NCBI GenBank assembly: GCA_008360975.2
Contig: CM039182.1
Coordinates: forward strand, 52,650,491 to 52,714,490
Reading direction: 5' to 3'
DNA: 64,000 bases
DNA from: Lichenostomus cassidix
Lineage: Eukaryota; Chordata; Aves; Passeriformes; Meliphagidae
Made by a program: the position numbers and the translations under genes. The notes under the pieces were generated by a model that saw nothing but the letters and a program-made list of their open reading frames with translations, made no database searches and was not told the DNA's origin. Positions 43,660-57,721 of the stretch are shown here, one piece after another (position 1 is the first letter of the stretch; each line of letters starts with the position of its first letter).

Positions 43660-46600
43660 GAAAATCTGGACTGTGGATTTGTCTGTGTTTCGCTTTCCTT
43701 TCAGAGGGACATGAAGCCACTTTGTTTTCCTCTCTTATTTGCTCTCTGTGAGTAGTGGTAATTTTTCTCCATCCCTGCAAACATCTGTATTTCTTCCTTA
43801 GAGCAGGTTTGCCAGATGCCTTTTAATTTATTACATCTGTCACCTGCTAACATGCCATTTATCAGCTGATATCTTCAAAACTGCATGCTAGAGATGGGCT
43901 GTCATCCGTCACTGAATCTGGTATAGAAGTCACAATTGTGCAGCTTTCCAGCTACCAGCTGTCCAGGTAAAACCTGAAATCCTCAGTGAACACCTATGCA
44001 CCATGAGCCATGCTCAGGAGCTTGTGGGGGGCAGTGTGGGCTGTGAGTGTCTGTGGCTCACAGTGCATAGAAGTGAGCCCAGACGTCCTTAATGAACATT
44101 GCACATCACAGGCAGGACATGCCCATTTTATGTGTGGTGCTTGGAAAGGTGGCCCCACTCTTACTTTTCCTCCAGTCTACACTCACTGCTTGCAAATCTC
44201 TTTTTCTTGAGTTGTAGTTTAGTAGTATGAAGCTAGTCAAGGCTAAGGGCTTTGTCCCCATGCTAAAAATCTCAGTGATTTCACTCCTATCCATTTCTAA
44301 ACTGATGCAGTTAAACCACTGAAACTCCAGTGGGAACACTTTGCCTGATTTTTGGTTAGCCAATTCAGATTCCCAGCTGATTAAAGCTACACTAAATAAA
44401 GCATAGTGCAAAACTGTGCTAAGAGAATGCAATTGGAGCTTGCTCTTCTTCAACTAAAGTGGTTTACTAGACTAGAGTTGTTCATTCATGGGAAAAAACC
44501 GCAACATATTCCTAAGCACACTCACAGTGGAGAGCTGCAAAAACATTGTCTCTCATTCTTAGTCTCTCATTAAGGGCAGCATATCGATTATATATTTATT
44601 TCTAATTTAGCAACAGCAGTAACACAAATTGCCTCCTTGACCCGAGGAAGTTGCCAAATGTTTAGTTCAGAACCAATTTCAGTGCTACTGTAATCCCCTG
44701 AACTGGAGACCTGAAGCAGAAGTAAAGCTGAGCCAACCTGAAACTATAGCTGTGCAAATGGCACCAATCTAATTAAGTTATGAAAAACTGTCCCTCTGGA
44801 GATGACTCTCTGCAGCTCACAAGCAAAAGGTAGAGAACATGTGAATCTGGCCACAAGCTCCAACTGTTGACAACCCAGCTTACAAAGCATCTGTACACAT
44901 GCCCTTTGGGAAGAAAGATAAGTGGTACTCTGGGGAACCACATATTTGTTTAACTCTTTGTTCTGTACTTGTCCAGGCAAAGAGAAAATGTTTCATATTA
45001 TGCTGAATACCATCTCACATTCTGGCAGGATTACTTGTCAATATTATTACAGCCTCTTCAGTTACAGTGCTTCAGCAATAAAGTAGTTAGACTGGCTTTG
45101 AAATACAGAAATTCAGGCAATACAATCGCACTATGAAAGAGTGCTCATTAGCCTTTGGCTGACCTTGAAAAATTGCGTTTCTTTCCAATTCTTCCACAAA
45201 CTGCCTTTAAGGAGACCTCCTTAGTTCTACCAAGTCACAAGGTTCGACTGTGTGACTCATGTTTTTTAGCCACTCTCTCACAATCAGAAGGCATGCTTGC
45301 CTTTTACACGCAGCCACAATTGCTACAAGGAGGATACATAAAAATGCTCTGACCGTCTTTTAATAGGGACATGTTCTTATTTGCTTGGGATTTTTTTTCA
45401 GCCTCAAAAGTTTCATAATGAAACAGTTGGTCTTATAAAAAGTGTCACTCATCAACTCAAATTTTATGTCTAGGTCACTGTAAGGACTTTGTCAGATTGT
45501 GACCGGGCATGGCGGTAGCTGAAGAAGCTGAATTAAGTGTACTCAGATATGTCTGGGGACATGAGCTGGCTCTCAGAGGGGTGTGTTCTCTTGTTTGAGA
45601 CAAATAGCATCGCCACAAGATCTGACTGTTGGTGGACATAGGTCACCAAATACGTTGGGCCATTAGGTTGACCTATATCCTGAATCTATGCCTCTGCTAA
45701 CAACAGCCCTTGCAGCTTAGTGAGGGATCCTCAAGCAAAGCACTTGGACAAAGGAGGGGGGAGGTTGATTCAAGGTGCACCTTGCCCCAGCTTAACAGGT
45801 TTTGATAGCTCCACAGTGAAGGTCTCAGAAGTATTGTTTTCAGCAGAGCTTGTCACTGGCATGCCACACACGACATAATTACCTGCCTGCAGCAAGGCTG
45901 GAGCCAAATCTGCTCAGCCACTCTTCTGTTCCTCTTGCATGACTGAGGATGGAGCAGAACAGTGCCAGAGGTGGAGAAAAGCACCACCTGAAGGAACTGC
46001 AGGTGAGTGTTACGACTCACCCAGGGAACTGGAGCCTGTCTGAGGAGCCTGTCACAGCTGGCTCAGAGCATGGTAACAGGCCGATGTGCTGCACCCGTAA
46101 TGCCATGGCCACTGTGCTCCCAGACAGCATCCTTGCTGAGCAGAGCCTTCCCACATCGGGATCCCGCTGCTCCACTCTCCTCACAGGAGCATCGCTGCGG
46201 TCCCTCTTCCTTGCACCCAGGAAACGTAGCAGCGTGTGCTGGTGGACGAAGCAGCCGCACAGTTCTAATTCCACCCAAAAGAGGGCAGTGGTGCTTACGG
46301 ACACACAGACACAGTCAAGGCAGTAGTTTACACTCTGGCTGCTCGACTTTCACAACCAGCTGACAGAAACTCCCCAGTTCTTGGCACAGGCAGTGCAGTC
46401 CACGGAGCTCTGTCTTTCACACACTCTTAGTTAGCCTCTGCTCTCATTTCCTCCCTTTGACTGATTAGTTGTTTTACCATCATTTCTCTGGAAATACAAT
46501 GAAAAAAATCACATGAATCCATCTGTGCCAGTACCAAGTGCCCTGTTCCAGGTGCCTCTGTGTTACCCCCGTCTATCAGCTATTCAGCTGCCAGGCAGTA

Positions 46601-49600
46601 CACGCCTTCTGCAGAAGTAGCTTCTCAGACGAGTTGTGGCTTGGGTGTAGTCAGGAATGGAAAATTGGATGCACCACAGTTTATGGCAATCAAGCAATGT
46701 TCAGAAGCCTGATGTCACAGGAAACCACTGATATTATGAATAATTCAGAGCAATTAAAAAATCCCCGATATAACCAACTGGTTTTCTCCTATTGCAGCTA
46801 TGTTTTCAAGTAACCTGTTTGTCCAATGCTTTCACTCTCACCTTTGACAGGTGTGGTTTGCAAAACAATATAATCAAACCCAAGCACCTGCCATTAGCAC
46901 TTGTACTTACCATGCTCATCACTCAGCCACAGGGCTGTGTGGGTTTCCATAGTCTTAAGCCATTGCAGGTCATAGACTTGCAGTGGGGAGAGACACTCAC
47001 TTTGTTTCCCACCATCAGAGGGTTTCTCAGCCTGGCAACCTCTGCTGTGCTGAGGTTGTTCAGTTAATGCTGTTTTCTTGGCTCCCATGCTAAAAACACC
47101 AGACATACTAGCAGCAGCCAAGGTATTAACAACAAAAACAGCAGCAAAGACAATAGCTACACAAGTCTAGCTCATGAGCTTAGCTTTGTCTAATGGTACA
47201 GGATCTGCACAGCCTCTGGGAGCTGGACTCAGAGCCAAAACCACAGCCAACTTTCCCTTCTCTACTGCTTCTGACAGTTGGGAATGACCCTGCTCCAGAT
47301 CAGCACAGCCCTTTACTCCTGGGTGAAATGAAACATGGCCCCAGTATGCTGTGGTGAACACAGGCCTGGAAGTATGGTTTCTTACACGAAATATGTTTGG
47401 ACAGAATGTGGTGCAGTAGCTGCAATGCAGCCTCTGCACAGCTGGGCTGATAGCATCACACAGCAGTCCCACTGCTGATGCACCTCCACATGACACTGTG
47501 TCCCCTCACCAGGGCTCCAAACAGGACAGGAGTCTGCCACTGCCTGCACTGACAGATCAGGGTCTCTGTGCTGAGAAGACAATTCTCCTTCAGAATAAAT
47601 GCTAAGACTGGCTCTCCGGGGTATGAGAAGCCTGGTTAGAGGATGGGGCAAGCTTCAGTGTAGGTGGATGGGTAACACCCAAGCAGCTTCATGTCTCTGT
47701 CTAGCGAGACAACCCTTTCAGAAGGGGTAGGAATGTCACCCCTTCACCGATAACTGTCAGATGGTGTTCTTTAAGACTGTTCCTTGCGCTGGCAGAAACC
47801 AATAGAGCAGGGTCAGGTTCTTAAATTGCAGGTGTACCTGCCCTGAAATTATCTGATTGTACCACATGCACAGATCTAGATGCCTTAGCATGGGCATGAA
47901 GCACTTCTGGGGTACCTGGCAGGACCTCAGGATTCATGGAGTGGAACCTGTCCTCTACTGGCACTCAGAAGGGCATTTAAAAGCATTCTTGCATTTGAGC
48001 TAGCCTCTCATCTAAATAAAGAGCAAAGTCTATTACATTTCCTGGACATAACCTCCTTTCCTGAGGCTGCATGGACATACAGTCCTCTAAGTAAAACCCA
48101 AAAAACTTATGAAGTCTCTTCAAGGAGAAAACCCTACTCGCACCGTGAGAGCAAGACCTATCACTCGCTCTTAGTGGTGCATGCTGCAGACAATTGAGCT
48201 AGTTCAACTGCTCACTAATCCATGGGAACAGATTAGTGTGACTCTTGAAAGAAGAGTCAGGTTACTAGTACTGCACCCGATACAAGAAGTCCTGGTCCCC
48301 AGTGGCTCTGCAGTACTCCCAGATTTGGAGCTGGTGTTGCAGTCAAGCAAATGACACAAGCATTACATGATGTTGATCTGCTCTCCAATGCCTGTATTAC
48401 TTGTTGGCACTTACCAGATATCTGCTGGCAGAACTTCAGCTTGGTCTGCAGCTTTAAAAGTGGCATAGGTAAAAACCTATGCTTGCTTCTATTTCTGATT
48501 TTTTAAGCATGCATGGTTAGATGTGCTTACTCTTCACTTCACTGCAGAGGTGATTGAATCACGACAAGGACCCACACAAGCAGTATGATGAAATATGGAA
48601 AATCTGTGCCTTTTTCTCCAGAGTTAGAGACAAAAATTATTGCTGTTGTTAGGAGAAGATGAGCAATGTCAGTATTACCGCATTTGGAAAAATGCAAATA
48701 TGAAATTCTTTCCCAGTGAGTAGTGACAGTACCGTGCTATGTAGAAATGTGGGGAATTAGGCAGTGTCATCCCATGTGATTTGTACATACTTAAGAGGGA
48801 ATTAAATCCTTGTGAACCTATCCAGTTTTACAGATGTTGAGGCCTGATTTGGCTTGTTGATGTGCCAGTTTTACATGGAGGCAATTCCACTGAGACCTGT
48901 GGTGCCATTAAAAACTGACAGAAGAAAGCGGAGACTCAGATGCTGCCACCCTACTTGCCATGCCAAGAAACAGCAGGCATTTCCCAAACACTTCATCCAT
49001 TGAGCAATAGCAGCAGCACTAGCAAGGTCTTCTGTGATTGGCTTTGCCCATTGTCTTACCCTTGAGTCCATGGGGGACCACCTCCAGCAGCAAGAGGTCA
49101 GGAGTTTATCTAGACCTGTTCTGGTTTGGACCTCCTTACAGTATTACAAGGAGGTCATAATCTGCATTCTGCCATTTGCACACCATTCCAGCTCACAGGC
49201 TTTGTAAGGGTCCTTTGCTGTACCATTTGGTGCCCAGATTTCTCTTCCCTCTTAAATTACTGCCATATACTGCAACCGCTTTAATACTGGAGCTAATGCA
49301 GCACCTTCTCTTCTGAAAGGCTCTGTTTCTGGTGTCCTAATTGCAATATACCCCATTATAATCATTATCATCCTCACTGAGGGACTGCCTTTTCACTATG
49401 TACTGGGCCATATGTTCTGGTTTACAGCGATGTTACACCCCTGACCTTCCTCCTCATTTTTGCTGTTGAGAGAAAAGTCAAAGTCAAAGCAACATTCTTT
49501 ACATAGGCCCTTCTGAATGCGCAGGGATGGGAGATATGAGGTTATGAGCCTCCCTCTTCTGTGTGTGCAAGGATTGCTGCTGCACCACGAATAAGAAGTG

Positions 49601-50474
49601 ACGCAAGAAAATTATGCTGGGTGCAAATGATGTTCAATGTCAAGAGCAGCCTTTGAGCAAATGGAAGTCTGAGCACCTGCTCTGTGCCCCATGCATAGAG
49701 GAAGGGCGAAGCAGGCTGCACTGGGATGGGAATGCAGTCTGTGTCATGAGGCATGTCGGGTTTTACATGCCGACTGATTTTACTTATGCAATTGCATTAG
49801 GTCTCCTCATCTCCTTGCACTTGATTAACTTTTAGAAAAAGGGTAGGTGTAGAGATGCATGAAAAGTTAAGTGTGTGCACACTGCATGGAGCATCCAGGC
49901 TTCACTCATGATTATTCTGTTCCCAAGGAGCAATTTGGCAGTCTTGTAGTCATGCAGCCAGGTGTGCATGCATCCCTTGTGAATGCAGACTTTCAGTCTT
50001 TTCTTGGCCCTCAGATCAAGCCATGGGTGCTGGGAGAAAGGATTGGGTTTCCTTTTTGTTGTTTTGATATTTTCCTATGAACCCACCCAACTTTGCAACA
50101 TTGCAAAATGAAGGCATTGGCCATTTTTATTTTTTGTGTCCTGCTGAGGGGAGGGACAGAAAGAGCTGGGTGAGATTAAACAATGGAAATGAGAGTGGAA
50201 TGGAGGAGTGTACAAAACAAGAAGGTTGAGTTTATGAAAAGCAGGACCAGGCTTGGGAGAGAAAAGCCCTTATAAGTGTTTAGACATTGTCTTGCAGCTG
50301 TGTTACGAATGCACCAAGTACCAACTCAGTAGACAGAGGAAGAACAGATAGGTACAAAGTTGCTACCAGGGCTTAAGTTACTACTCAGCCTCAGGCACAA
50401 ACTGTGGGACTTCACTTTTAGCTAAAAGCACTAAATACATGAGGGCATATGTGTAAATTGAATTGAATTGCCTT

Positions 50475-50491
50475 AAAAAAAAAAAAAAAAA
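50475..50491. repeat. Poly-A run of 17
   Basis: This is an uninterrupted A-run. No retroposon body is recognisable to its left, so it is not assigned to a processed pseudogene. Confidence 0.85.
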
Positions 50492-50939
50492 GGAGAAAAG
50501 CAACCCTGGATTGAAAAATGACAGCATAATCACACCAGGTAGTCCTAGGGAGTCTGGCAAACTCTGCAACTGCTTTGAGTTACTCTTGTCCCCAGCAGTT
50601 CAGTGTGTGGTCCTTGGCTGGGATGGCTGTGCCACTGATCTCAGTGCTGCCAGGCCTCCGGCTCACTTGCCTGTTCTCTCCTGTTGTGCTCTATTTCATT
50701 ATAATGGAATAATATGGAGTAGTGGTTGTAGTTCAGCTAAAAAGAAAATTAGAGGCTTCAGTATTTGACGGCCCTGCATGGGATGGACCAGTGGAGCCTG
50801 ATTTTTGGGAGATGATCAGTACCTGGTCTTTATGAATTTTGTGCATGAAGGGCTTCTGGGAATCCCATAAGTTGGCTATGTCCTTCTTCACCACCCAAAT
50901 CCATTTTAAAACACAGCACTCATTTTCATGTTTTTGTAA

Positions 50940-51120
50940 CGCCTCATTTGCAGGCATGTGATTAGACCTAATTAATGCTTGTAATCAATGAATGCTTAAT
51001 TGCTCTTGGTGAAAAATGCTGGAGAAATGCAGAGTACTGCTTGATTGAATGCTCTTTCATTGGTTAATGGATCAGTCTGTTACTCTTTTAGATTCTGCTT
51101 AAGCAGGCAAAATATCTGTG
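50940..51120. promoter_or_regulatory. Candidate enhancer: dense homeodomain-type sites
   Basis: Within 70 bp there are GACCTAATTAATGC, GTAATCAATGAATGC and TTAATTGC, followed by TCATTGGTTAATGG and a TGCTTAAGCA palindrome-like core. No repeat signature is present. A CACCACCCA, one mismatch from the GLI consensus GACCACCCA, lies at 50889-50897. Clusters like this are common in developmental enhancers; the role here is inferred. Confidence 0.3.
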
Positions 51121-51240
51121 CTGGTGTAAAACAATCCTGCATTGATCTCTCCAGCCAAGTGGGGTCTTTCCAGTAATTAGAAGGGTGGTGACAGGAACAG
51201 ACTTGGCTGTCTAGAGGACAAGGGGGACTGGAAAGAGTTT

Positions 51241-51303
51241 GGGGTTTTTTTTGTAGTTGTTTGTGTTTTCTTGGATTTGGGTTTTTTGTTTTGTTTTGTT
51301 TTT
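51241..51303. repeat. T/G-rich low-complexity tract
   Basis: T-runs and G-runs with (TTTTG)n at the right end resemble the longer tract at 36734-36877, with several A and C interruptions. Confidence 0.8.
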
Positions 51304-54284
51304 AATTTGAAAGTTATGCAGCAAATAGCAAGGGGAAGACTGGCTAGGTCTTTTGACTTAAGCTGTAAAAACATAATTTAACATTCTCTGATAAGCCTCT
51401 TGATTTAAACAGAAAAGCAATTTCTGCTCCCTGGGAGTTCCATTTGACTGAATCTGGCCCCAAAACTTCACATGCTCAAATCTCTGGAACCAAATTCCAG
51501 GAAACATTCATATGTGGATGATGCATCTGTAACAGATACAAAGGGGAGAGTGGAAACATTTGGCAATTCAGAGCTGGAATAATTTATAACTCCAGCTGGT
51601 ACTTCTCTTTTTTCAGGTGAAATGTCTTGAGGGGAGGAGGAGAACCTGTCAGTGGCGTGTTTTGCACTATGTCTTGCCTTTTCTTCATATTTAGGCTTTC
51701 CCCTATGAGCTGTTCAAATGAGGCCAGTTTCATGAGCACAGAGAACCAGCACTAGATTGGTCTGCTCCCCAACATCCTGCACAAAGGCTTCCAAGGAGCA
51801 TTCTCACTGTGTTTTTCTGGATTCACTCTAGTGTGCAGGGGAGAAAAGTGAGAATAATTTTCTCTGTGGGCTCTAGGGACCACATAAAAGACCTGGGCCT
51901 TAATGCCTTACCTGATTGTGTCTTTCGGGATACTCCAAGAGCTGAACCATCTATCCAGTGCTAAGCATCCAGAGGACATAGATCACAGCAGATTTGGGGA
52001 GGGAATAGAGGACCACAGGGATCCCCCAGCATCCTGCAGGCTCACTTCCACTGTGATGATGTTTCTGACCTTCCATTTAGATCAGTAGTGAAACTTTTCC
52101 ATAGAAAGAGATGGGCGTTAAGAAAAGCAACAGACATGAAAGTTATGATGAACTTAATTCCAGTTTCCTTATACTTCCAAATGAGCTTTGTGGCACATCA
52201 GAGCTCACCCAGGACTTGTTTGAAAGGCTGAGTACCTACAGGAGCAACACCATAGCATCAGCACATATAAATCTTGGATTGCAAGTGAAGTTTTCACAAT
52301 CCAGCCCATTGTCTCTTTAACTTTATGCTCTGTTCAAATGCTCAGGCCTGTGCTCCAACATAAATACATTGCCTGAATTACCCTCCCCCTACATTATTCC
52401 TCTTGAGCTGTAGAAGATTATAGGCAATAGATAAAAAACTGCTTGTTTCTTTGACAAATGCAAGGCTTAAAGACCACCCTCTGCTCTTGAGCAAAATTAG
52501 CTTATCTTTACCCCAAAAAATGTTTTTACTAAATATGAGCAATCATTTGTGTGTGGCCTGCATGAGACGCTCCATTCATCTTATTAGAGGTTATCCTTTG
52601 ACGAGCTTTAAAAGGAAATGCATTGTTCTTAATTATTCTTATCTCAACAGCTGTATAATTCCTGGGTTTGATTTAAAAAAAAGAATATGCAAAGAAAGAT
52701 TATGCTGAAAGCTGGAGATGGGTCTGAACCCAGATTGCAGAGTTGAACTTCAGCTCTTAGTCTGTGCAAACTGTCTTCCTCTTTTCCTTCAAGAAAGTGT
52801 GTGTCCTTTCTCTTCTCCCAAAATTAAAACATGAAACTGTGCAGAAAACAACAGAAAATCTCAGAAGAATAAGTTTTATCTCTCTTTCTGTTTTTAAACT
52901 TGTCCTAATAATGTTCTTTTTGTTGTATCGGAAAACGGTAAACAAGATTGGTGAGGAAACACTCCTATGTAGTTCTTGCACCCTGAGCTACCCTGAAAAA
53001 TTTTGCAAATACTTCCATCAGAAAGGCCCAAACTTAGTATTTCTTTTCCATTCAGTGAATATTAAAAAAAAAAAAATCAAAGCAAATTGAGATTTGGGTG
53101 AAATTTACTACCATGCTAAAAAGTCGCTTTATGTTGGTTAAATGTTTGCACAAAAAGTGACATTTGCTGTGATGCTGTATGGTTGTCACAAGTTGCTAAC
53201 CACTTTGAAGTGGAGCAGCACATAATGGATCGAATTCTCTACAGAGTCCAGTGCCAGAGTTTCAAGTGCCTGGCATCTTGCGTTTAGTCCAGATTCTCTG
53301 AAGTGGTCAGCATCCAGCAGCTTCTATTGTGACAGTAAGTGGAAGATGTTTTGCAAAAGGGCTTAGCTACCAAGCTGCTGAATTCTTCTGAAAAATCTGG
53401 TCCAGGATGGTATTGAAGGCAGTTTCATCTGGTTTGATTGAACCAACTGTTGAATCACAGTGGATTCCTTAAACTTCTTATTATAACATACCTCTGCTGT
53501 AAAATGCTGCCCCCTCCCCAACAACCAAGTAGTTGGTGCATCTTGCTTCCAACTGGTACCATTTTATCATCCCCCAAAAACTTTTTTTCTTCCATTCCGT
53601 CTGCTCAAGCTCAGCCCCCATCCCTATGTTTACATGCAGAAGCGTTTCTTCCCATAGTTCAAGGCTTAGCGCAGTAATATTGAGAGGAAAATATGTCTCT
53701 CTTTTGGTCTCTTTGGTACACTGAAAAATGAGCACTGTTTCAAGCTGTGGTAGTTGGACTGTGCTAGAAGCATTAGTCCATGCACACATGTCATATTGAG
53801 GTGTACATGCAGTATATGTGTGCCATGAAAAGGCCATGAGAAGCTCTGGAATGACAAACAGAAACCTTACAGGTACCAAGGGAAGCTTTTTGTGGATATC
53901 TCGCATGAACAGTCTGATGGAGAGGTCTCAGTTTCCAGTTTTGACTGGGCTCATCACATTTGAAAAGTGGACTGCTTTCGTGCCACAATATGAAAGTAGA
54001 CTCTGACTTTCAGAGGCATTTGAAATCAAAAGGAATTAGACACCACTAACAGCATTGACTGTAGAAGCCTTATTTTATCCAACCTAGTAAACCTTGGCCT
54101 CACCTTCTTTACACTCCAAATTACCAATTTAAAGGTAATTTAGGTAAAGGTAATGGTATTTACACTCCTATACTATTTTTTAAAAAAATAAGCAATTGCC
54201 ACAGCTGCTAACCACACTGCTTTTCTCTTAGCCATGAAGTTGGAGGATAAACTCCTATGTTTTTCTCACTTCCCAAACTTATTC

Positions 54285-54660
54285 GGGTTCCTCTGGATTG
54301 CATCCTCTCCCTCAAGCAATGGTACTACTCATCTTGGTGTCATCTGCAAACTTGCTGAGGGTTCACTCAATCCCTTTGTTTGTCATTGATGAAGTTATTA
54401 AACAGCACCGTTCCGAGTATTCCCCTGAGGGTCACTACTTGTCACTGATCTCCACCCAGATGAGTCATTGACTACTACTTTGTGGATGCAACTGTCCAAC
54501 CAATTCCTTATCCACTGTATAGTCCATCTATCAAATCCGTCTCTCTCCAGTTTGGAGAGAAGGGTGCTCTGGGGAACCATGTCAAAGGCTTTACAAGAAG
54601 TCCAGATAGATGACATTTGCACCCCTTCTCTTTTCCACTAATGTAGTCACCCCATCACAG
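54285..54660 (-). mobile_element. CR1 LINE fragment with reverse-transcriptase coding remains
   Basis: The minus strand encodes a decayed piece of CR1 ORF2. Recognisable are [35 protein letters not shown] and a VVVND...[11 protein letters not shown] block, which belong to the reverse-transcriptase domain (the DLSKAFDTV...PQGS region of CR1). The region further downstream on the minus strand (54285-54400) continues CR1 sequence out of frame. Neither the 3' tail nor the catalytic YADD block is present. It is an inactive internal fragment and no selection for the frame is apparent. Confidence 0.85.
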
Positions 54661-56059
54661 AAGGGTTGGTCTGCATTTCCCACAGCACACTGAGGAGTTC
54701 ATAGATGGGCTGAGAAAGGCACATGTGAAAGGTACCTTCTGAGGTGGGACTGTCAAGAGGTCACACAGGACAGATGGAGCCCTATAAATGTCACACAACA
54801 TGTGACATGATCCAGTATCTAGAATCTTCCATAACCAGTTTCTCCTGAGGGCCTCGGAGTGAAAAAGCTGCCCAGTTTTCATGGTGTATCACCACTGCAC
54901 ACACAAGAGGCTTGTTAGCCATCCAAGGCACTCACTTTCCTTCCTCAAAGCATGTGGTAAATTACTAGAATATCCTGATTGCCTGTTGTCTTTCTTATGT
55001 GGCATTTCTAGAAGAGTTCATCTCGAACATGTTATGAAGAACTTCTGTAGGCGTTCCTGCAGCTATATTGCCAGGTTAATCTGCAGCAGAGAGGAACAAG
55101 CAACAACTATCCAAACATCAGTAGTTCAGGACAGCACAGTACACATTGTTCATTCTTGTCCTATATTTTTGGGTTTGGAAGGTTTTTCTTTCCAAGAGTT
55201 CTTAAAATTTCAAGCAAGTATAAAACATGCTGGTTTTAAGTATCTAGATCTTATTGATTGTTTCATTACAATCATTCCTTGGTGTACTAGCTGCATGGTG
55301 ATAATGGATAATAAATCAATTTCTGATGGGAGCTCTCCACTGGTCTTCACACAGCAGTGAAAAGGTTCTGGCTCTTGGTAGGTTCAGCAACGAATTGTAT
55401 ACTTTTGTACAGCACTCTATCCAGTTAATGTGAACAGGCATGTGAAGGTTGCCTCCTGCCCACAGCAACTATTGAAAGCACCTAGACACTATTGCACCGT
55501 AAGATATACTATGCTTCTAGTTTAGTAGTCTTAGGTCGGAAGTCCAAGCTGCATCGGAAAAGATGCCCAGCTACTACCATTAGTGGATTTGGGTCTTCCT
55601 TCCTGAATGGTGCAGTCTCCATTTCTAATCCCCAAACAGTGATGGTCTTGCTTGTATTTCTCGTTAGTGAAAGGCTACAGGAGCAGTACAAGATTAATGA
55701 CTGCAGCACAGTCTTACTCAATACCTACAGCAACAGCAGCTGTTACCTCATACAAAACAAAATTTTTTCTGGGGTACTCATTCTACTTACTCAAGCAATA
55801 GAGATAAGGACATTTACAGTTTCCTAAATTGCTTATCTGTATCTCTGGACTCATTCTTAGTGAATGTATAAAGCACCACTGTTAGGCATGAAAGAGAGAG
55901 AGAAAAAAATCCTCCACAAAGCTCAAAGATGCACTAAATCCAGATTTTAAAGAAACAGCAAGGCGGTATGGCAACAGGCCATCTCTTCCAAAACAAACTC
56001 TGACTCCTATCCAGACATATGCTTCACAAAGGGTGAAACTGCCAAGCAGGTATTGATAA

Positions 56060-56250
56060 CAGAGGAATTGTTTTTAAATGCTTATTTTTATATAAAAAGA
56101 TTAACATCTGCCACTGAAGAGAACTTGACTGTTAATGGGAACTTTAATGCACCGTCCATGCAGAAATAACTATTCACCAATACCGCAGAGATCTGACAGG
56201 ACAAAAAATAGCTTGACTCATCCAGACAGTAATTCAAAGCAGCAAAATAT
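56060..56250. promoter_or_regulatory. Candidate conserved element
   Basis: This is AT-rich, repeat-free sequence including CTGTTAATGGGAACTTTAAT and CCATGCAGAAATAACTATTC. The possible regulatory role is judged only from texture. Confidence 0.18.
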
Positions 56251-57721
56251 ATCCAATTCTACCCAAAACCCCATCATGCATTTTCCGTGTGGAAAGTAGA
56301 TGTCTTTCCATCTATATCTTCTTGTCCTAAGCACTTGAAGTTGTGCTAGAAAAATCTCTCTTCCACAAAGTCACACAATATTAATGAACACATTGCTACT
56401 TATCAAACATGCACATAACTTTGTACACTTACACTGTTGCTAGTCATACAATTTAGTTACAACTTGACCAGAGGAATGATTGAGCAGTCTCTGTACATGC
56501 AATGGTCCCAGCAAAGGGCTGAGGGTGCCCAGTATGCCTCATGGAAAAGCCCATGTTGTACCAGTTTTCCTACTTCCTGCAAAACATTCAGCTGGTTTAT
56601 AGCAACAGCTTGAGCACAAACTGATTTGGATAAGGCTTGTTGTCTTGGTGGAGTCCTAGAAGTGCCTGGTTCAGATTTTGCTAAAGATATAACCCTACTC
56701 CAGCATAATTGGTCTCATTTTATGACCTTGGGTGAAGCACCAGGCTGATTCTGAAAGTGTGCATGTAACTATGACTGTCATCCATCACGCAGCGTCCAGA
56801 AGAGATGAGAACAAGTCACCCATTCTTCATTGGTCCAGTGTTTCTAGCAGCTAATGGACTCTGCTAAGTGAAAAGGAAGGACTGCACATTTGTGAACCAA
56901 AAGGATTTCTCACATCATAAACAAGAAGGGTGAATGCCATTTCAGAAGAGGATACGTCTCTCTTTTCTTTTAATTTAGAGATGGGTGAAATAGCTCGGAC
57001 AACATACAGCCTGATTCCCTCTAGAGCCTTGAAGTGGCCTTAGCAGAGAATTAGATATAATAGACATGTTAAAATAACTAGATCCCATTTGAAAACATCA
57101 AAGAAACAGAAACACCACAGGCCACATTTTTAAAAACTGGCTGCCTGAACAGTGAAAGGAAAACTGTGTAAGCACCACCTCATATGCCAAATATGCACTG
57201 ATGTGTGCGAAAAAGGATACTCACATACCCCACCACCATTTCTCCTTAGGCAGTTGTCCATTCCTTTACAAAAACCTGGTCTTGTACAGACAGAGAATAA
57301 TCAAAGCCATTTGTAGAGAACATTTGGGTTATCTAATTTTGAAAACATACCCCTAAATGACACACTCTGCCTGAAGAGGACTGGTATGCTCTACCAACAT
57401 GCAGAGCTGTTGCCAATATTAGTATTCAGGCTGGTTCGAATTTCCGTACAAAGCTTGATTTTAAGTACATTCATTTCTGAGCACTCAAATGGAAACACTG
57501 ACTTTTGTAGGGCAGATTTTCAGTGCTCTCTTTTTCAAAAGAGCCCTTCAGGATGTATCCGGCTAGACCTCTCTCAGAGTCTGTAGGCAGTTTTGGAAAG
57601 GTAACCTCAGTCAAGTATTTTCTCTCTACCGTGTTCTTTCTTACAGTGCTTCCTGGGAGGAGAAGTGTCATGGTGTAGTTTCCAGGTATTGCAAAAAAAA
57701 ACCCCAGGTATGGAAAAAACC

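Larger units (their letters stand above)
43660..54284. other. Intergenic region, no gene seen
   Basis: This is 10.6 kb without a supportable gene. It includes a 17-A run (50475-50491), a T-rich low-complexity tract (51241-51303) and an ATTA-rich candidate element (50940-51120). The part 46900-48470 has several medium minus-strand open frames interrupted by stops that I could not assign. Confidence 0.65.

Noticed and set aside
46894..48466. Decayed coding region (retrogene or retroviral remains) on the minus strand
   Set aside because: Several 70-110-residue frames follow each other, but stops occur about every 50 codons overall and no conserved motif could be identified. A protein-profile search would be needed.
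50475..50491. Poly-A tail of a processed pseudogene
   Set aside because: No gene-like sequence or poly(A) signal precedes it and no flanking duplication is visible.
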